From Pantoea eucrina (lineage in GTDB: Bacteria > Pseudomonadota > Gammaproteobacteria > Enterobacterales > Enterobacteriaceae): a stretch of DNA of 64,000 nucleotides. The stretch lies in contig NZ_MAYN01000008.1 of NCBI RefSeq assembly GCF_001691555.1, positions 1,072,617-1,136,616 on the forward strand. The letters run 5' to 3'. This document shows positions 40,419-49,698 of the stretch, in pieces. How positions within the stretch are numbered: the stretch's first letter is position 1; each line of letters starts with the position of its first letter. The notes beneath the pieces are model-generated. The model was not told the DNA's origin. It searched no databases and was given only the letters and a program-made list of their open reading frames with translations. A program made the translations under genes and the position numbers.

Positions 40419-41564
40419 ATGGCACAGGGCTTACCTGTATCCAACGTTGTAAACGTTGATGTGATCATGTCGCCCACTGCGGCGACGGGTCGTAATTTTG
40501 GCTCGCTGCTCATACTCGGCACCTCTACGGTTATCCCTGTGTCAGAGCGCATCCGTCAGTATACCGGATCGGAAGATATTGGCGCCGATTTTGGTGAGGA
40601 CAGCCCGGAGTATGCTGCCGCGCTGGTGTATTTTTCACAGTCACCACAGCCGAAGCAGGTTTATGTAGGGCGCTGGGCAAAGACTCTGGCTGCTGCAGAG
40701 ACAGGTGCTGAAGAAACGCTGGCGCAGGCCATCAGCGCTGTTCTGCAATTCACTAACTGGTATGGTCTGGGCATTGCCGACAATGAAGACCTCACCCCGG
40801 CAGAAATTACCGCTACCGCCGCGGCTATTCAGGCGTCAAGCCTCAGCCGCGTGTTTGCCGTAACGTCCGACGACTCCGGTATTATCGACTCAGCCTCAAC
40901 TACTGACATTGCCTCAACGCTAAAAGCCGCGGGCTATGGCCGTACCTTTGTTCAGTATTCGGCGAAGAGCAAGTATGCGGCGCTGTCCGCGTTTGGTCGT
41001 GCATTCACGGTCAACTTTACCGGCAACAACACCACGCTCACTCTGAAGTTTAAAACTGAGCCAGGCATAACGTATGAAACCCTGACCAGCTCGCAGGCTG
41101 CCGCGGTCGATGCGAAAAATGCCAACGTCTACGTGTACTACGCGAACGACACAGCAATCCTGCAGCAGGGTGTGATGTCAAACGGCGAATTCTTCGATGA
41201 GCGCCATGGCCTGGACTGGCTGCAGAACTACGTGCAGACCAATCTCTTCAATCTGCTTTACACCTCTACCACCAAAATTCCGCAGACAGAGGCCGGTATC
41301 ACGCGCCTGTTGTCAAACGTAGAGCAGTCGCTTGACCAGGCTGTTTCCAATGGGCTGGTTGCGGCAGGTGTGTGGAATGGCGGCGATATCGGGCAAATCA
41401 CGGCGGGCGACACGCTGACGAAGGGCTATTACGTCTATGCGCAGCCGCTGTCCTCTCAGGCGCAGGCCGACCGTGAGGCGCGCAAAGCACCGCTTATCCA
41501 GGCGGCAATCAAACTGGCCGGCGCGGTTCACTACGCCGACGTTCAGATCAACGTTGTTCGCTAA
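40419..41564 (+). CDS. Contractile tail sheath protein (DUF3383)
   Basis: 381 residues. [40 protein letters not shown], and the C-terminal [40 protein letters not shown] belong to the DUF3383 sheath family. This gene shows that the particle is a myovirus although its early genes are lambdoid. Confidence 0.93.
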   Translation: MAQGLPVSNVVNVDVIMSPTAATGRNFGSLLILGTSTVIPVSERIRQYTGSEDIGADFGEDSPEYAAALVYFSQSPQPKQVYVGRWAKTLAAAETGAEETLAQAISAVLQFTNWYGLGIADNEDLTPAEITATAAAIQASSLSRVFAVTSDDSGIIDSASTTDIASTLKAAGYGRTFVQYSAKSKYAALSAFGRAFTVNFTGNNTTLTLKFKTEPGITYETLTSSQAAAVDAKNANVYVYYANDTAILQQGVMSNGEFFDERHGLDWLQNYVQTNLFNLLYTSTTKIPQTEAGITRLLSNVEQSLDQAVSNGLVAAGVWNGGDIGQITAGDTLTKGYYVYAQPLSSQAQADREARKAPLIQAAIKLAGAVHYADVQINVVR

Positions 41565-41574
41565 GGGGGCATAA

Positions 41575-42015
41575 ATGGCGACTTATAGCTTTATGGACGT
41601 TGTCGCGTCCCTTAGCGGGCCGACAGGATCAATTGACCTTGGGTATGGTTCTGCCAACTCCGAGGAAGGTATCACCGTCACCATGACGGAATCCAAAAAC
41701 ACCATGACCATCGGCGCTGACGGTGAAGTGATGCACAGCCTGCACGCGGGCAAGAGCGGCACTATGACCGTCACATTGCTGAAAACATCCCCGGTCAACA
41801 AAAAGCTGTCTCTGATGTACAACGCACAGAGCCAGTCTTCTGCGCTGTGGGGCAACAACGTAATCGTGCTGCGCAACCATGCTTCAGGCGACATCACAAC
41901 CGCCCGCGCCGTGGCGTTCCAGAAACAGCCAGACCACAACGATGCAAAGGTTGGCAACACCAAATCGTGGGTATTCGACTGCGGTAAAATCGACCAGGTT
42001 CTCGGGGAGTTTTAA
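41575..42015 (+). CDS. Tail tube protein (DUF3277)
   Basis: 146 residues. SFMDVVASLSGPTGSIDLGY, GKSGTMTVTLLKTSPVNKKL and VFDCGKIDQVLGEF match the DUF3277 tube family. It polymerises inside the sheath. Directly after the sheath gene. Confidence 0.93.
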   Translation: MATYSFMDVVASLSGPTGSIDLGYGSANSEEGITVTMTESKNTMTIGADGEVMHSLHAGKSGTMTVTLLKTSPVNKKLSLMYNAQSQSSALWGNNVIVLRNHASGDITTARAVAFQKQPDHNDAKVGNTKSWVFDCGKIDQVLGEF

Positions 42016-42018
42016 CGG

Positions 42019-42465
42019 ATGGAATTTGAAATAAAAGGGGTGCAGTACCGCACCAAACAACTGAGCGTGTTTGATCAGCTTAAAGTCACCCGTAAGTTAC
42101 TGCCGGTTCTCGCCGGCATCATGCCTGACATGCAGAGCATCAAAGATGCCCTGCCGAAAGAGGGTGGCGATGCAGACCCGCAGGCAGTTTATGGCGTGCT
42201 CGAAAAGGCGCTGCCGAAGATTGCAGAAAAACTGGCTGACATGACGGAGGAAGACACCAACGCGATCATCTTCCCGTGCCTGTCCGTGGTTTCACGCAAT
42301 CACGGCAAAGGATGGGCTGCAGTTATGCAGTCGGGCGAACTGATGTTTGATGACATCGACCTGATGAGCATGCTGCAGATGGTTGGCCGCGTGGTAGGTG
42401 ACAGCCTAGGAAATTTTTTGCCCGCAGCCCCCGCCAGCGAGATGCAGCCCCCGCCAGCGGGTTAA
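42019..42465 (+). CDS. Tail assembly chaperone, zero-frame product
   Basis: 148 residues: MEFEIKGVQYRTKQLSVFDQ, LKVTRKLLPVLAGIM, MLQMVGRVVGDSLGNFLPAA. Lies between tube and tape measure, where tail chaperones are found. Near its 3' end it carries an AAATTTTTTG slippery run, and the -1 frame is open to a second reading frame. As in lambda G/GT, it should be made alone and as a longer frameshift fusion. Confidence 0.85.
   Translation: MEFEIKGVQYRTKQLSVFDQLKVTRKLLPVLAGIMPDMQSIKDALPKEGGDADPQAVYGVLEKALPKIAEKLADMTEEDTNAIIFPCLSVVSRNHGKGWAAVMQSGELMFDDIDLMSMLQMVGRVVGDSLGNFLPAAPASEMQPPPAG
42411..42420 (+). promoter_or_regulatory. -1 ribosomal frameshift site
   Basis: In the zero frame the bases read GGA AAT TTT TTG, giving two overlapping X-XXY-YYZ heptamers, A-AAT-TTT (42411-42417) and T-TTT-TTG (42414-42420). 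The -1 frame is open from here to TGA at 42648. Confidence 0.85.
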
Positions 42466-42650
42466 CACTCGACACCCTTCCAGACGGCGAAGATTATCTG
42501 ATGCGCCCGGTTGATGCCGGGTATATCAGCTATGCGGCGCTCAAAGACGGGTCGATTGACCTCGCGGACATTGCCAGAATGAACGACTGGCTGGACCTCA
42601 AAGCGGATAACAATGCCCGCATACGTCGCTGGGAGCAGGACAACCAATGA
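42417..42650 (+). CDS. Tail assembly chaperone, -1 frameshift extension
   Basis: Seventy-seven codons read only after the -1 shift: a Pro/Arg/Ala linker, then LTLDTLPDGEDYLMRPVDAG, YISYAALKDGSIDLADIARM, NDWLDLKADNNARIRRWEQD. No start codon or ribosome site of its own is suitable, and it has a conserved-looking domain, so I regard it as the T-part of a G-T pair. Its stop overlaps the tape-measure start as ATGA. Confidence 0.8.
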   Translation, partial: FARSPRQRDAAPASGLTLDTLPDGEDYLMRPVDAGYISYAALKDGSIDLADIARMNDWLDLKADNNARIRRWEQDNQ

Positions 42651-44572
42651 ACGCTGAAACGATCAAAGACTTCCTTGTTTCTCTTGGCTTCCAGATTGAT
42701 GAGGCGGGGGCGCGCAAGTTCGATGCGGTTGTGGCCGGCACGACATTGAAGGTGGTAAAGCTTGGCGCAGCGGTTGAGGCGTCAGCGCTTTCTGTCGTGG
42801 CGTACACTGCTAAAATTGCCAGCGCGCTGGATAACCTTTACTGGATGTCACAGCGTACCGGTGCAACAGTCGCAGGTATCCAGCAGATTGGCTATGCCGT
42901 TTCTCAGATGGGCGGCACGGTTGATGGTGCGCGCGCATCGCTCGAGAGTCTGGCGCGCTTCGTACGCAACAGTCCCGGCGCGGAAGGGTTTTTGAATCGC
43001 CTTGGCGTGCAGACCCGCGACGCTAAGGGAAATATGCTGGATATGGCGTCTGTATTTACGGGCGTTGGTCAGCGTCTCAGCAGTATGCCGTACTATCGCG
43101 CCAACCAGTATGCGCAGATGCTTGGCATTGATGAAAACACGCTGATGGCGATGCGGCGAGGGATAGGGCAGTTCAGCGCTCAGTATTCGCAGATGGCGAA
43201 AGCTATTGGATATAACGCGGATCAGGCTGCAGTAAGCTCTAACAAGTTCATCACCTCACTAAGTTCTTTCGGCCAGATGGCTGGAATGGCGCGAGATAAG
43301 ATAGGCTCTAATCTGGCTGAGGGCCTGTCTGGCTCTATTGATAACCTGCGTAAACAGGTGGTTGATAATTTCCCCAAAATAGAAGGCGTGATCACCAGCA
43401 GCGTAAAGGGGATTCTCTGGCTGGCTGAAGTAATCGGGCGCATAGTTTACCGGCTGATTCAGGCCGGTGCTGACATCATGGATTGGTGGTCATCGCTGGA
43501 TAAATCCACGCAGCGTCTGATTGAGATATTCGGCGCGCTGGTAATCGCCTGGCGCATTTTGAACGGCGCATTCCTTATGTCGCCTATTGGCATAATCACC
43601 GCCCTTAGCGTTGCCATTCTCGCGCTTTACGACGACTACAAAACGTGGAAAGAAGGTGGCAAGTCCCTCATCGACTGGAAGAAGTGGGAGCCGGAAATCA
43701 CCAATGCCATTAAGGCAATTGATGACCTGAAAAACCGCGTAATGTCTTTGCTGGGTATCGACCCGAAAACATGGTCAGCCAAATGGGACCTGAGCAACCT
43801 GACGGAGAACCTTGGCGGCCTGGCAAAAATGCTGGATGGTATTGCAAGGCTTCTGAATGCGATTAAGGACGGGCGCTGGAAGGATGCCTACTCGATTGGT
43901 CGCGAGATAATGCAGCAGAAGGGTAGTTCCGATGCTATGCCTCAGGTATCCGGCAGTGCCAATGGCGTGGCTGACTGGATTAAAGGCAAAACGGGGTTCG
44001 ACCCGCGCAGCATTGGGCAATATTTCACAGGCGACGATGCTGGTGGCGATCTGAAGCGCGGAGAGCGGAACAATAATCCTGGTAACCTGAATTACGTGGG
44101 TCAGGCGGGTGCGTCGCTCGAAAGGCCGGGCGGACGATTTGCGAAGTTTGAGACAGCTTACGATGGTCTCAGAGCAATGGCTCGCCAGCTAACCCTGTAT
44201 GCTCAGCGCGGCATCAACACGGTTCAGGGAATCATTTCAACGTGGGCTCCTTCATCCGAAAACAATACCGGCGCATATGTGAATGCCATAGCATCAAAGC
44301 TTGGTGTAAACCCGAATGCTGCATTAAACCTCCAAAACCCTCAGGTGCTTTCACAGCTGATGGATGGAATTATCCGCCATGAGAACGGCAGGAATATCTA
44401 TCCATCCGAGCTGGTTAATCGCGCTGCCGGTGGTGCTCCCGTTATCCATCAGGAAACCAACATTCACATGCATGGGGTTTCCGACCCGGGGCAGGCTGGC
44501 AAAGCGGTCGCCGAACAGCAGATATCTGTTAACTCACGATTCAGTCAGACAATGGCAACAGGGCCACGCTAA
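42647..44572 (+). CDS. Tape measure protein with C-terminal lytic-enzyme-like domain
   Basis: 641 residues. N-terminal coil and hydrophobic stretches (EVIGRIVYRLIQAGADIMDW, LVIAWRILNGAFLMSPIGII near residues 265-330) and a C-terminal domain with ERNNNPGNLNYVGQAG, ARQLTLYAQRGINTVQGIIS and VNPNAALNLQNPQVLSQLMD, a lysozyme-like layout known from phage structural proteins. It should set tail length; being short, the tail is probably under 100 nm. Confidence 0.88.
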   Translation: MNAETIKDFLVSLGFQIDEAGARKFDAVVAGTTLKVVKLGAAVEASALSVVAYTAKIASALDNLYWMSQRTGATVAGIQQIGYAVSQMGGTVDGARASLESLARFVRNSPGAEGFLNRLGVQTRDAKGNMLDMASVFTGVGQRLSSMPYYRANQYAQMLGIDENTLMAMRRGIGQFSAQYSQMAKAIGYNADQAAVSSNKFITSLSSFGQMAGMARDKIGSNLAEGLSGSIDNLRKQVVDNFPKIEGVITSSVKGILWLAEVIGRIVYRLIQAGADIMDWWSSLDKSTQRLIEIFGALVIAWRILNGAFLMSPIGIITALSVAILALYDDYKTWKEGGKSLIDWKKWEPEITNAIKAIDDLKNRVMSLLGIDPKTWSAKWDLSNLTENLGGLAKMLDGIARLLNAIKDGRWKDAYSIGREIMQQKGSSDAMPQVSGSANGVADWIKGKTGFDPRSIGQYFTGDDAGGDLKRGERNNNPGNLNYVGQAGASLERPGGRFAKFETAYDGLRAMARQLTLYAQRGINTVQGIISTWAPSSENNTGAYVNAIASKLGVNPNAALNLQNPQVLSQLMDGIIRHENGRNIYPSELVNRAAGGAPVIHQETNIHMHGVSDPGQAGKAVAEQQISVNSRFSQTMATGPR

Positions 44573-45147
44573 TGGATATTCTTTCAACGTTGTTTTCGCT
44601 GCAGAGCCGAAAGATTGGCCTGATTGTGCCGGATGTGGTGATTTCGGAAAAGCACAGTGACACGCTGGAAATTACCGAGCATCCGGTAGAAGACAAAGCG
44701 CCGGTGGCTGACCATGCCTTCCGCCGGCCATCCGAAGTCGTGATGGAGGTAGGTTTTGCTGGCGGCGGCTCGCTGCTGGATTTGCTCGATACATCAGCAA
44801 TTGGTCTGAGCCTTGGCCTCAGTCCGAAAGAGACGTATCAGGAGCTGATTGACCTGCAGCGCAGCCGCGTTCCTTTCAGCGTAACTACCGGCAAGCGTCT
44901 TTATAGCAATATGCTGATCCGCGTGCTGGATGTGACTACTGATAAAACAACCGAGAACGTTTTGGCGGCTACCCTGACATTGAGAGAGGTGCTGATTACT
45001 TCGACTCAGAGCGTTACGGTGGCTGACAAGACAGACATGTCTCAGGGCGTAAGCACGTCAGAGGTACAGAACTCTGGTGTTAAATCAACAATTCCCGGTG
45101 ATGATGCCTCATTCCTGCAAAAAGTTGCCTGGTGGTGGAGCTTATGA
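44572..45147 (+). CDS. Baseplate/tail protein (DUF6046-like)
   Basis: 191 residues: VIPDV-like start KIGLIVPDVVISEKHSDTLE, then EHPVEDKAPVADHAFRRPSE and SRVPFSVTTGKRLYSNMLIR. This H-P-V-E-x-G/K and DHA layout is common in distal tail (Dit/baseplate) proteins. Start overlaps the tape-measure stop (TAATG). Confidence 0.8.
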   Translation: MDILSTLFSLQSRKIGLIVPDVVISEKHSDTLEITEHPVEDKAPVADHAFRRPSEVVMEVGFAGGGSLLDLLDTSAIGLSLGLSPKETYQELIDLQRSRVPFSVTTGKRLYSNMLIRVLDVTTDKTTENVLAATLTLREVLITSTQSVTVADKTDMSQGVSTSEVQNSGVKSTIPGDDASFLQKVAWWWSL

Positions 45148-45449
45148 ATATTGCTGAAATTCCGCTTACTCCCGATAACCAGCAATTCAATACCGCCATT
45201 AACGGCGTCAATTATTTAATTCAGACGCTGTGGCGCGATGATGCCGGCTGGATTATCGATCTGCAGGACAGTAGCGGGGCGGACATCGTTACCGGCATTC
45301 CTCTGGTGACTGGCGCAAACCTGCTGGCGCAGTTCTCATACCTTAATCTGGGCTTTGGCCTGGCTGTAGTGTGTGACGACCCGGCGCAGGATTACCCGAC
45401 TAAAATCGATTTGGGCATCAACAGCCACCTGCTGGTGGTAACGGAGTAA
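45144..45449 (+). CDS. Baseplate plug-like protein
   Basis: 101 residues from ATG 45144. EIPLTPDNQQFNTAINGVNY, AGWIIDLQDSSGADIVTGIP and TGANLLAQFSYLNLGFGL fit the small baseplate plug proteins (as in cyanophage Pam3 gp18) that follow the Dit-like protein. Overlap ATGA with the preceding gene. Confidence 0.8.
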   Translation: MNIAEIPLTPDNQQFNTAINGVNYLIQTLWRDDAGWIIDLQDSSGADIVTGIPLVTGANLLAQFSYLNLGFGLAVVCDDPAQDYPTKIDLGINSHLLVVTE

Positions 45450-45451
45450 GC

Positions 45452-46453
45452 ATGTCACAGAACTGGATGCGCCATTTCGAGCTGCAGATACTGTCCGAGA
45501 AGGGCGACGGCATCAGCCTGAGCGACTTCAAGGTGGTGTTTAACATCACCTGGACAGATACCCGCTGGCCGCGCGTGGCGATGGTGCGGATTTACAACCT
45601 GTCTAAAGATACTGCATCACGCATTTTGGGGCAGGAGTTCGCGAAGATTAAAATCATCGCGGGTTATGATGGCATGGGATACTCAACAGATCAGAACTTC
45701 GGGGAGATATTTAGCGGTGACATTCGGTTTACTGTCACCGGGCGTGACAATCCGACCGATACTTGGGTGCTGATTCAGGCGGTAGACGGTCATCAGGCGT
45801 TTATGAACGCCAGTGTTACCAAAACTCTTGCAGCCGGTTACACGGTGGCGGATGTGCATTCTGCTGCTATGGAGAGCTTCAACCCGTACGGCGTGACGCA
45901 GGGCATTACCGGCGATATGCCCACAACTGTCTACCCGCGAGGGCGTGTTATTTACCAGTCGTCCCGCGACGTAATGGATAACGTGGCCGCGCAGTGCGGC
46001 GCAACGTGGCAGTTGGTCGCCGGTCAGGCGCAAATGGTGCCTACCGATAAGTATGTGCAGAACGCTATTGTTCTGAACAGCGATACCGGGCTGATTGGCA
46101 TGCCGCAGCAGACGATGGGCGGCGGGGTAAATGTGCGCTGCCTCATCAACCCTAATATTCAGCTTAAGGGTCTGGTACAGATAGACCAGGCGTCAGTGTA
46201 TCGCGCCAGCCTGTCAGCGGATGAGGTTAAAACACTGCCGGGCAGAGCCAGCGAAAGTAACACCAATGGCAATCTGACGGTGAATGGAACGCTGCAACAG
46301 CCCGCAAGTATTGCTGCGGACGGCGTGTATATCGTATCGGCTATAGATTATACTGGCGATACCAGAGGTCAGCCGTGGTACATGGATTTGATGTGCATCG
46401 CTCGCGGTTCTGCTGATCTTCAAACAAATTCATCGTTGAATAGGACATATTGA
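45452..46453 (+). CDS. Baseplate hub protein
   Basis: 333 residues. MRHFELQILSEKGDGISLSD, FKVVFNITWTDTRWPRVAMV and KIIAGYDGMGYSTDQNFGEI, PRGRVIYQSSRDVMDNVAAQ resemble gpD/gp27-type hub proteins in small myoviruses. It connects tube and spike. Followed by two accessory genes before the spike. Confidence 0.82.
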   Translation: MSQNWMRHFELQILSEKGDGISLSDFKVVFNITWTDTRWPRVAMVRIYNLSKDTASRILGQEFAKIKIIAGYDGMGYSTDQNFGEIFSGDIRFTVTGRDNPTDTWVLIQAVDGHQAFMNASVTKTLAAGYTVADVHSAAMESFNPYGVTQGITGDMPTTVYPRGRVIYQSSRDVMDNVAAQCGATWQLVAGQAQMVPTDKYVQNAIVLNSDTGLIGMPQQTMGGGVNVRCLINPNIQLKGLVQIDQASVYRASLSADEVKTLPGRASESNTNGNLTVNGTLQQPASIAADGVYIVSAIDYTGDTRGQPWYMDLMCIARGSADLQTNSSLNRTY

Positions 46454-46794
46454 TGATACGCGTAGTAATCGCGCTTATTTTAACCTTACCTGGCTCGGTT
46501 TTTGCCGACTCACAATGTGGGCCATTTAAATTAGGAACAAGTGATGCCAATGACGGTTGGGCGCGCATTAATGGAGTCAAACCAGAAAGCCAAAAGTTCA
46601 CTTTCTTGAAAGCAGATGGCGATTACGAAAATGTCAAAATGCAGTGGATGGTACAGCGTAGCGATGCCCCCGGCTGGTTTGGCATGGACTATGTGAAGCG
46701 CAATGGAAGGGCCATTCTTAACGTTGAGGCAGTTCGCAGCAACATGGATCAGCCCCGAGTGTTTGGTTCGTTCGATTGCAAACGGGTAAAGTGA
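46453..46794 (+). CDS. Predicted secreted protein inserted in the baseplate genes
   Basis: 113 residues from ATG 46453, overlapping the hub stop. Signal peptide MIRVVIALILTLPGSVFADS with a likely cut after Ala-Asp, then a mature domain with two cysteines (QCGPF near 22 and FDCKRVK at the end) that could pair. No structural family recognised; an exported protein here is odd and suggests a moron expressed from within the late genes. Confidence 0.7.
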   Translation: MIRVVIALILTLPGSVFADSQCGPFKLGTSDANDGWARINGVKPESQKFTFLKADGDYENVKMQWMVQRSDAPGWFGMDYVKRNGRAILNVEAVRSNMDQPRVFGSFDCKRVK

Positions 46795-46801
46795 TATAAA
46801 A

Positions 46802-47170
46802 TCAGGTTTCGCCGTTATCACCATCGTCATTAAGCACGATTTTTTTATATTCCTGCATAAGCTTTTTAACCTCATCATCACTTAGGTTGGAAGCTTCTAT
46901 GCTTTTGGTTCCATCGCTTATCTTCAAAGTCTTAGAACTTCGCGTTTTAATCCAAGAGCTAATAATATTCCCTATGGCATGAAATGCAGCGCCCGACGAG
47001 GCGATAGCTATCGTAACGGAAAGCAAGGTTGATCCAGCATCTATGGCATCACAAGTAAAAACTTTACGGCTCACCCTGTATTCACTTTCATCAATTTCGT
47101 CCTGAATGGCAGGCAATATTTGCTTACTCACCTCCGGAGACATCTCGATGGTTATATCAAATTTGGGCAT
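46802..47170 (-). CDS. Reversed membrane-associated protein in the baseplate genes, EACC1-like
   Basis: 122 residues. N-terminal acidic stretch, a hydrophobic segment (LLSVTIAIASSGAAFHAIGN, about 49-68), then SSWIKTRSSKTLKISDGTKS and IEASNLSDDEVKKLM. The W-x-K/R-x-R-x-S/R then D-G-T-K/S-I-E/x order after a hydrophobic helix reminds me of the EACC1 (effector-associated constant component) family of conflict systems, but this is by eye. Only minus-strand gene in the tail cluster. Confidence 0.6.
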   Translation of the reverse strand: MPKFDITIEMSPEVSKQILPAIQDEIDESEYRVSRKVFTCDAIDAGSTLLSVTIAIASSGAAFHAIGNIISSWIKTRSSKTLKISDGTKSIEASNLSDDEVKKLMQEYKKIVLNDDGDNGET

Positions 47171-47198
47171 TGTGGCACCTGAACCTTATAAAGATAAA

Positions 47199-47312
47199 TT
47201 GAGGCTTGCCGGGCGACTGCTGATCAGTGTTTTGCTGCTCATGCTTAATAGCAATGTCACTATGGTCTACGGTCGCGTGGAAGTTAAAGTTAATACTGAC
47301 TGTGATAACTAA
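47199..47312 (+). CDS. Possible small membrane protein (37 aa)
   Basis: From TTG 47199: a basic start (RLAGRLL), a hydrophobic stretch (ISVLLLMLNSNVTMV) and a short polar tail ending in VNTDCDN. A longer frame from ATG 47148 or 47106 overlaps the start of the minus-strand gene. Weak ribosome site. Might be a small exported peptide; low confidence. Confidence 0.3.
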   Translation: MRLAGRLLISVLLLMLNSNVTMVYGRVEVKVNTDCDN

Positions 47313-47355
47313 TAACACGATCATTAGAACTTAAATATCCTGACATTTGATCAGT

Positions 47356-47377
47356 AACCCGCTTCGGCGGGTTTTTT
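47356..47377 (+). terminator. Terminator before the spike gene
   Basis: AACCCGC / TTCG / GCGGGTT followed by TTTTA. It closes the inserted accessory segment between hub and spike, and late transcription must pass it. Confidence 0.88.
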
Positions 47378-47393
47378 ATTGCCTGGAGAAAAT

Positions 47394-48146
47394 ATGTCAG
47401 TATCACCTCAGTCACTGGCCGGTGGCGAACAGCAGGCCATGAAGGTGCTGTCTGATTCCATCTTCTCGATGTTGCGCGTCTCTCTGCCCGGCATCATCGA
47501 ATCTTTTGACCCCATCGCATGCACCTGCACCGTTCAGCCAGCACTTAAAGGCCAGACTGCCGATGAACTGGGCAACATAAAATCGGCACCACTTCCTCTG
47601 CTGGTGGACGTGCCAGTAATCTTCCCGCGCGGGGGCGGCTGCACTATTACCTTTCCTGTGAAAGCAGGTGACGAGTGCCTGGTGGTTTTCTCCGATCGCT
47701 GCATCGATTTCTGGTGGCAGAGTGGGGGTGTGCAGGAACCCGTCGACCCGCGCCAACATGATTTATCCGATGCTTTTGCCATCGTTGGACCACAGTCACA
47801 GGCGAACGTGATTGAGAATATCAGCACGACAACGATGCAGATGCGAACTGATGACGGGGTCGCATATATTGAGTTAGATCCAAACAGCCATGCAATTAAC
47901 CTTGTGGCTCCGGGCGGCGTGAACGTCACTACACCGCTGGCAAAATTCAGTCAGGCGGTAACCATCTCCGGCCTGCTGACTTGGGCGGGCGGCATGGTGG
48001 GAGGCATTACAGCCGGAACAGCCGCCAAAATTACCGGCGCAATCCAGTTTTTCGGATCGCTCACGTCCAACGGCAAAGACATCAGCGACCAGCACACGCA
48101 CAGCGGCGTGCAAGCTGGAAGCGGCAACTCTGGCAAGGTGAACTGA
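47394..48146 (+). CDS. Membrane-puncturing spike (Gp138-like)
   Basis: 250 residues from ATG 47394 (TGGAGAAAAT in front). N-terminal OB-like domain (LPGIIESFDPIACTCTVQPA, FPRGGGCTITFPVKAGDECL) and repetitive beta C-terminal half ending HTHSGVQAGSGNSG, typical of Gp138/gpV spikes with HxH metal-binding tips. It pierces the outer membrane when the tail contracts. Confidence 0.92.
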   Translation: MSVSPQSLAGGEQQAMKVLSDSIFSMLRVSLPGIIESFDPIACTCTVQPALKGQTADELGNIKSAPLPLLVDVPVIFPRGGGCTITFPVKAGDECLVVFSDRCIDFWWQSGGVQEPVDPRQHDLSDAFAIVGPQSQANVIENISTTTMQMRTDDGVAYIELDPNSHAINLVAPGGVNVTTPLAKFSQAVTISGLLTWAGGMVGGITAGTAAKITGAIQFFGSLTSNGKDISDQHTHSGVQAGSGNSGKVN

Positions 48147-48499
48147 TGCGATACAGACGCGAAGACCATGATGGCGATTACACCTTCGGGCAGGGTGATG
48201 ATACCTGGCTGATTAACTCACCTGAAGCTGTGGCGCAGGCAGTTAAAACACGATTCCTGCTCTGGTACGGTCAGTGGTTCCTCAATACTACTGAGGGCAC
48301 GCCGTGGATTCAGTCGGTGCTCGGCAAGCAGAAACCGGAAACCTATAATCTCGCTATACGCCAGCGCATTCTTAATACGCAAGGCGTTAACTCCATCATG
48401 TCATTCGATACCAGCTTCAACACTTCATCACGCCGGGTAGTATTTACGGCAAAAATCGACACCATTTACGGAATGACGACTGTCACAAGCGAGGCATAA
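48146..48499 (+). CDS. Baseplate wedge protein (gpW/gp25-like)
   Basis: 117 residues from ATG 48146 (TGATG overlap). FLLWYGQWFLNTTEGTPWIQ, ILNTQGVNSIMSFDT fit the small wedge protein that links spike and J-like protein. Next to gpJ-like gene as expected. Confidence 0.86.
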   Translation: MRYRREDHDGDYTFGQGDDTWLINSPEAVAQAVKTRFLLWYGQWFLNTTEGTPWIQSVLGKQKPETYNLAIRQRILNTQGVNSIMSFDTSFNTSSRRVVFTAKIDTIYGMTTVTSEA

Positions 48500-49698
48500 T
48501 GGCTCTTGATCTCGACACGCTGGGGCTCTCCGCTACGGTGACCGCCTCAGGGATTAGTGCGCCTGATTACCAGACGATACTCACATCCATCACCAGTTAT
48601 TTTCAGCAGATATACGGCACCGATGCCTACCTCGACCCGGACAGTAAAGATGGTCAGATGGTGGCGCTGGTGGCGCTGGCCGTTCACGACGCCAACAACA
48701 CTGCAATTCAGGTGTACAACTCATTCTCACCATCAACCGCCATGGCTGATGCCCTGACGCGCAATGTGAAGATAAACGGCATCATGCGCAAAGCGGCGAC
48801 CAATTCAACGGTTGACGTGACGCTGACCGGTACCGCGGGAACCACGATCACCAATGGTTCAGTTAAAGATGCCAACGGCATTATCTGGAACCTGCCAGCA
48901 AGTGTCACGATTGAGGCTGGTGGAATGGTAATTGCTACAGCTACCTGTGCCAGTACAGGTGCGGTGGCGGCGGTAATCGGATCAGTAAACCAAATCAATA
49001 CGCCGACGCGCGGATGGACATCAGTCACTAACGCAAATGCGGCATCTGTCGGCACGGCTGTGGAAAGCGATTCTGCTTTGCGTATCCGGCAGGGGCAAAG
49101 CGTAGCTCTGCCATCTCTGACGCCGTTTGATGCGGTTGACGGCGCGCTGGCTAACGTAGAAGGCGTGACGCGGCATAAGCTTTATGAAAATGATACAGGC
49201 TCTGTAGATGCCAATGGCCTGCCGGCGCACTCGCTATCTGCAATTGTGGATGGCGGTGACGCAACGATCATTGCGCAGACAATCCGTGGTAAGAAGGGGC
49301 AGGGGGTCGCCACTTACGGCACGACGTCAGTGACTGTGCCGGATAAGTACGATAACCCACACGTCATCAGCTTTTATCGCTCAACGGACGTTCCGATCTA
49401 TGTTGCCTTATCGTTGAAGGTGTTTACCGGGTACACCACACAGATTGGCGAGCAGATTAAGAAGGCTATAGCCGACTACATCAACAGCCTTCTGATTGGT
49501 GATGATGTGCTTCTGAGTCGCGTTTACTCGCCGGCTAACCTTGGCGTAGTCAGTGGCGGGAATGCCCGTTATTACGACATTACCTCGCTACTCATTGGTA
49601 AAAGCGCCGGAGCTGTATCGGCGGCCAATGTCACCATTGCCTTCAACGAATCCGCGTCATGCAGCACGACTAACATCGCTCTCACGGTGACATCATGA
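48499..49698 (+). CDS. Baseplate J-like protein
   Basis: 399 residues. TASGISAPDYQTILTSITSY, FQQIYGTDAYLDPDSKDGQM, VEGVTRHKLYENDTG and the C-terminal GDDVLLSRVYSPANLGVVSG belong to the baseplate J-like (gp47) family, the main wedge component. TAATG start overlap and ATGA end overlap. Confidence 0.93.
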   Translation: MALDLDTLGLSATVTASGISAPDYQTILTSITSYFQQIYGTDAYLDPDSKDGQMVALVALAVHDANNTAIQVYNSFSPSTAMADALTRNVKINGIMRKAATNSTVDVTLTGTAGTTITNGSVKDANGIIWNLPASVTIEAGGMVIATATCASTGAVAAVIGSVNQINTPTRGWTSVTNANAASVGTAVESDSALRIRQGQSVALPSLTPFDAVDGALANVEGVTRHKLYENDTGSVDANGLPAHSLSAIVDGGDATIIAQTIRGKKGQGVATYGTTSVTVPDKYDNPHVISFYRSTDVPIYVALSLKVFTGYTTQIGEQIKKAIADYINSLLIGDDVLLSRVYSPANLGVVSGGNARYYDITSLLIGKSAGAVSAANVTIAFNESASCSTTNIALTVTS

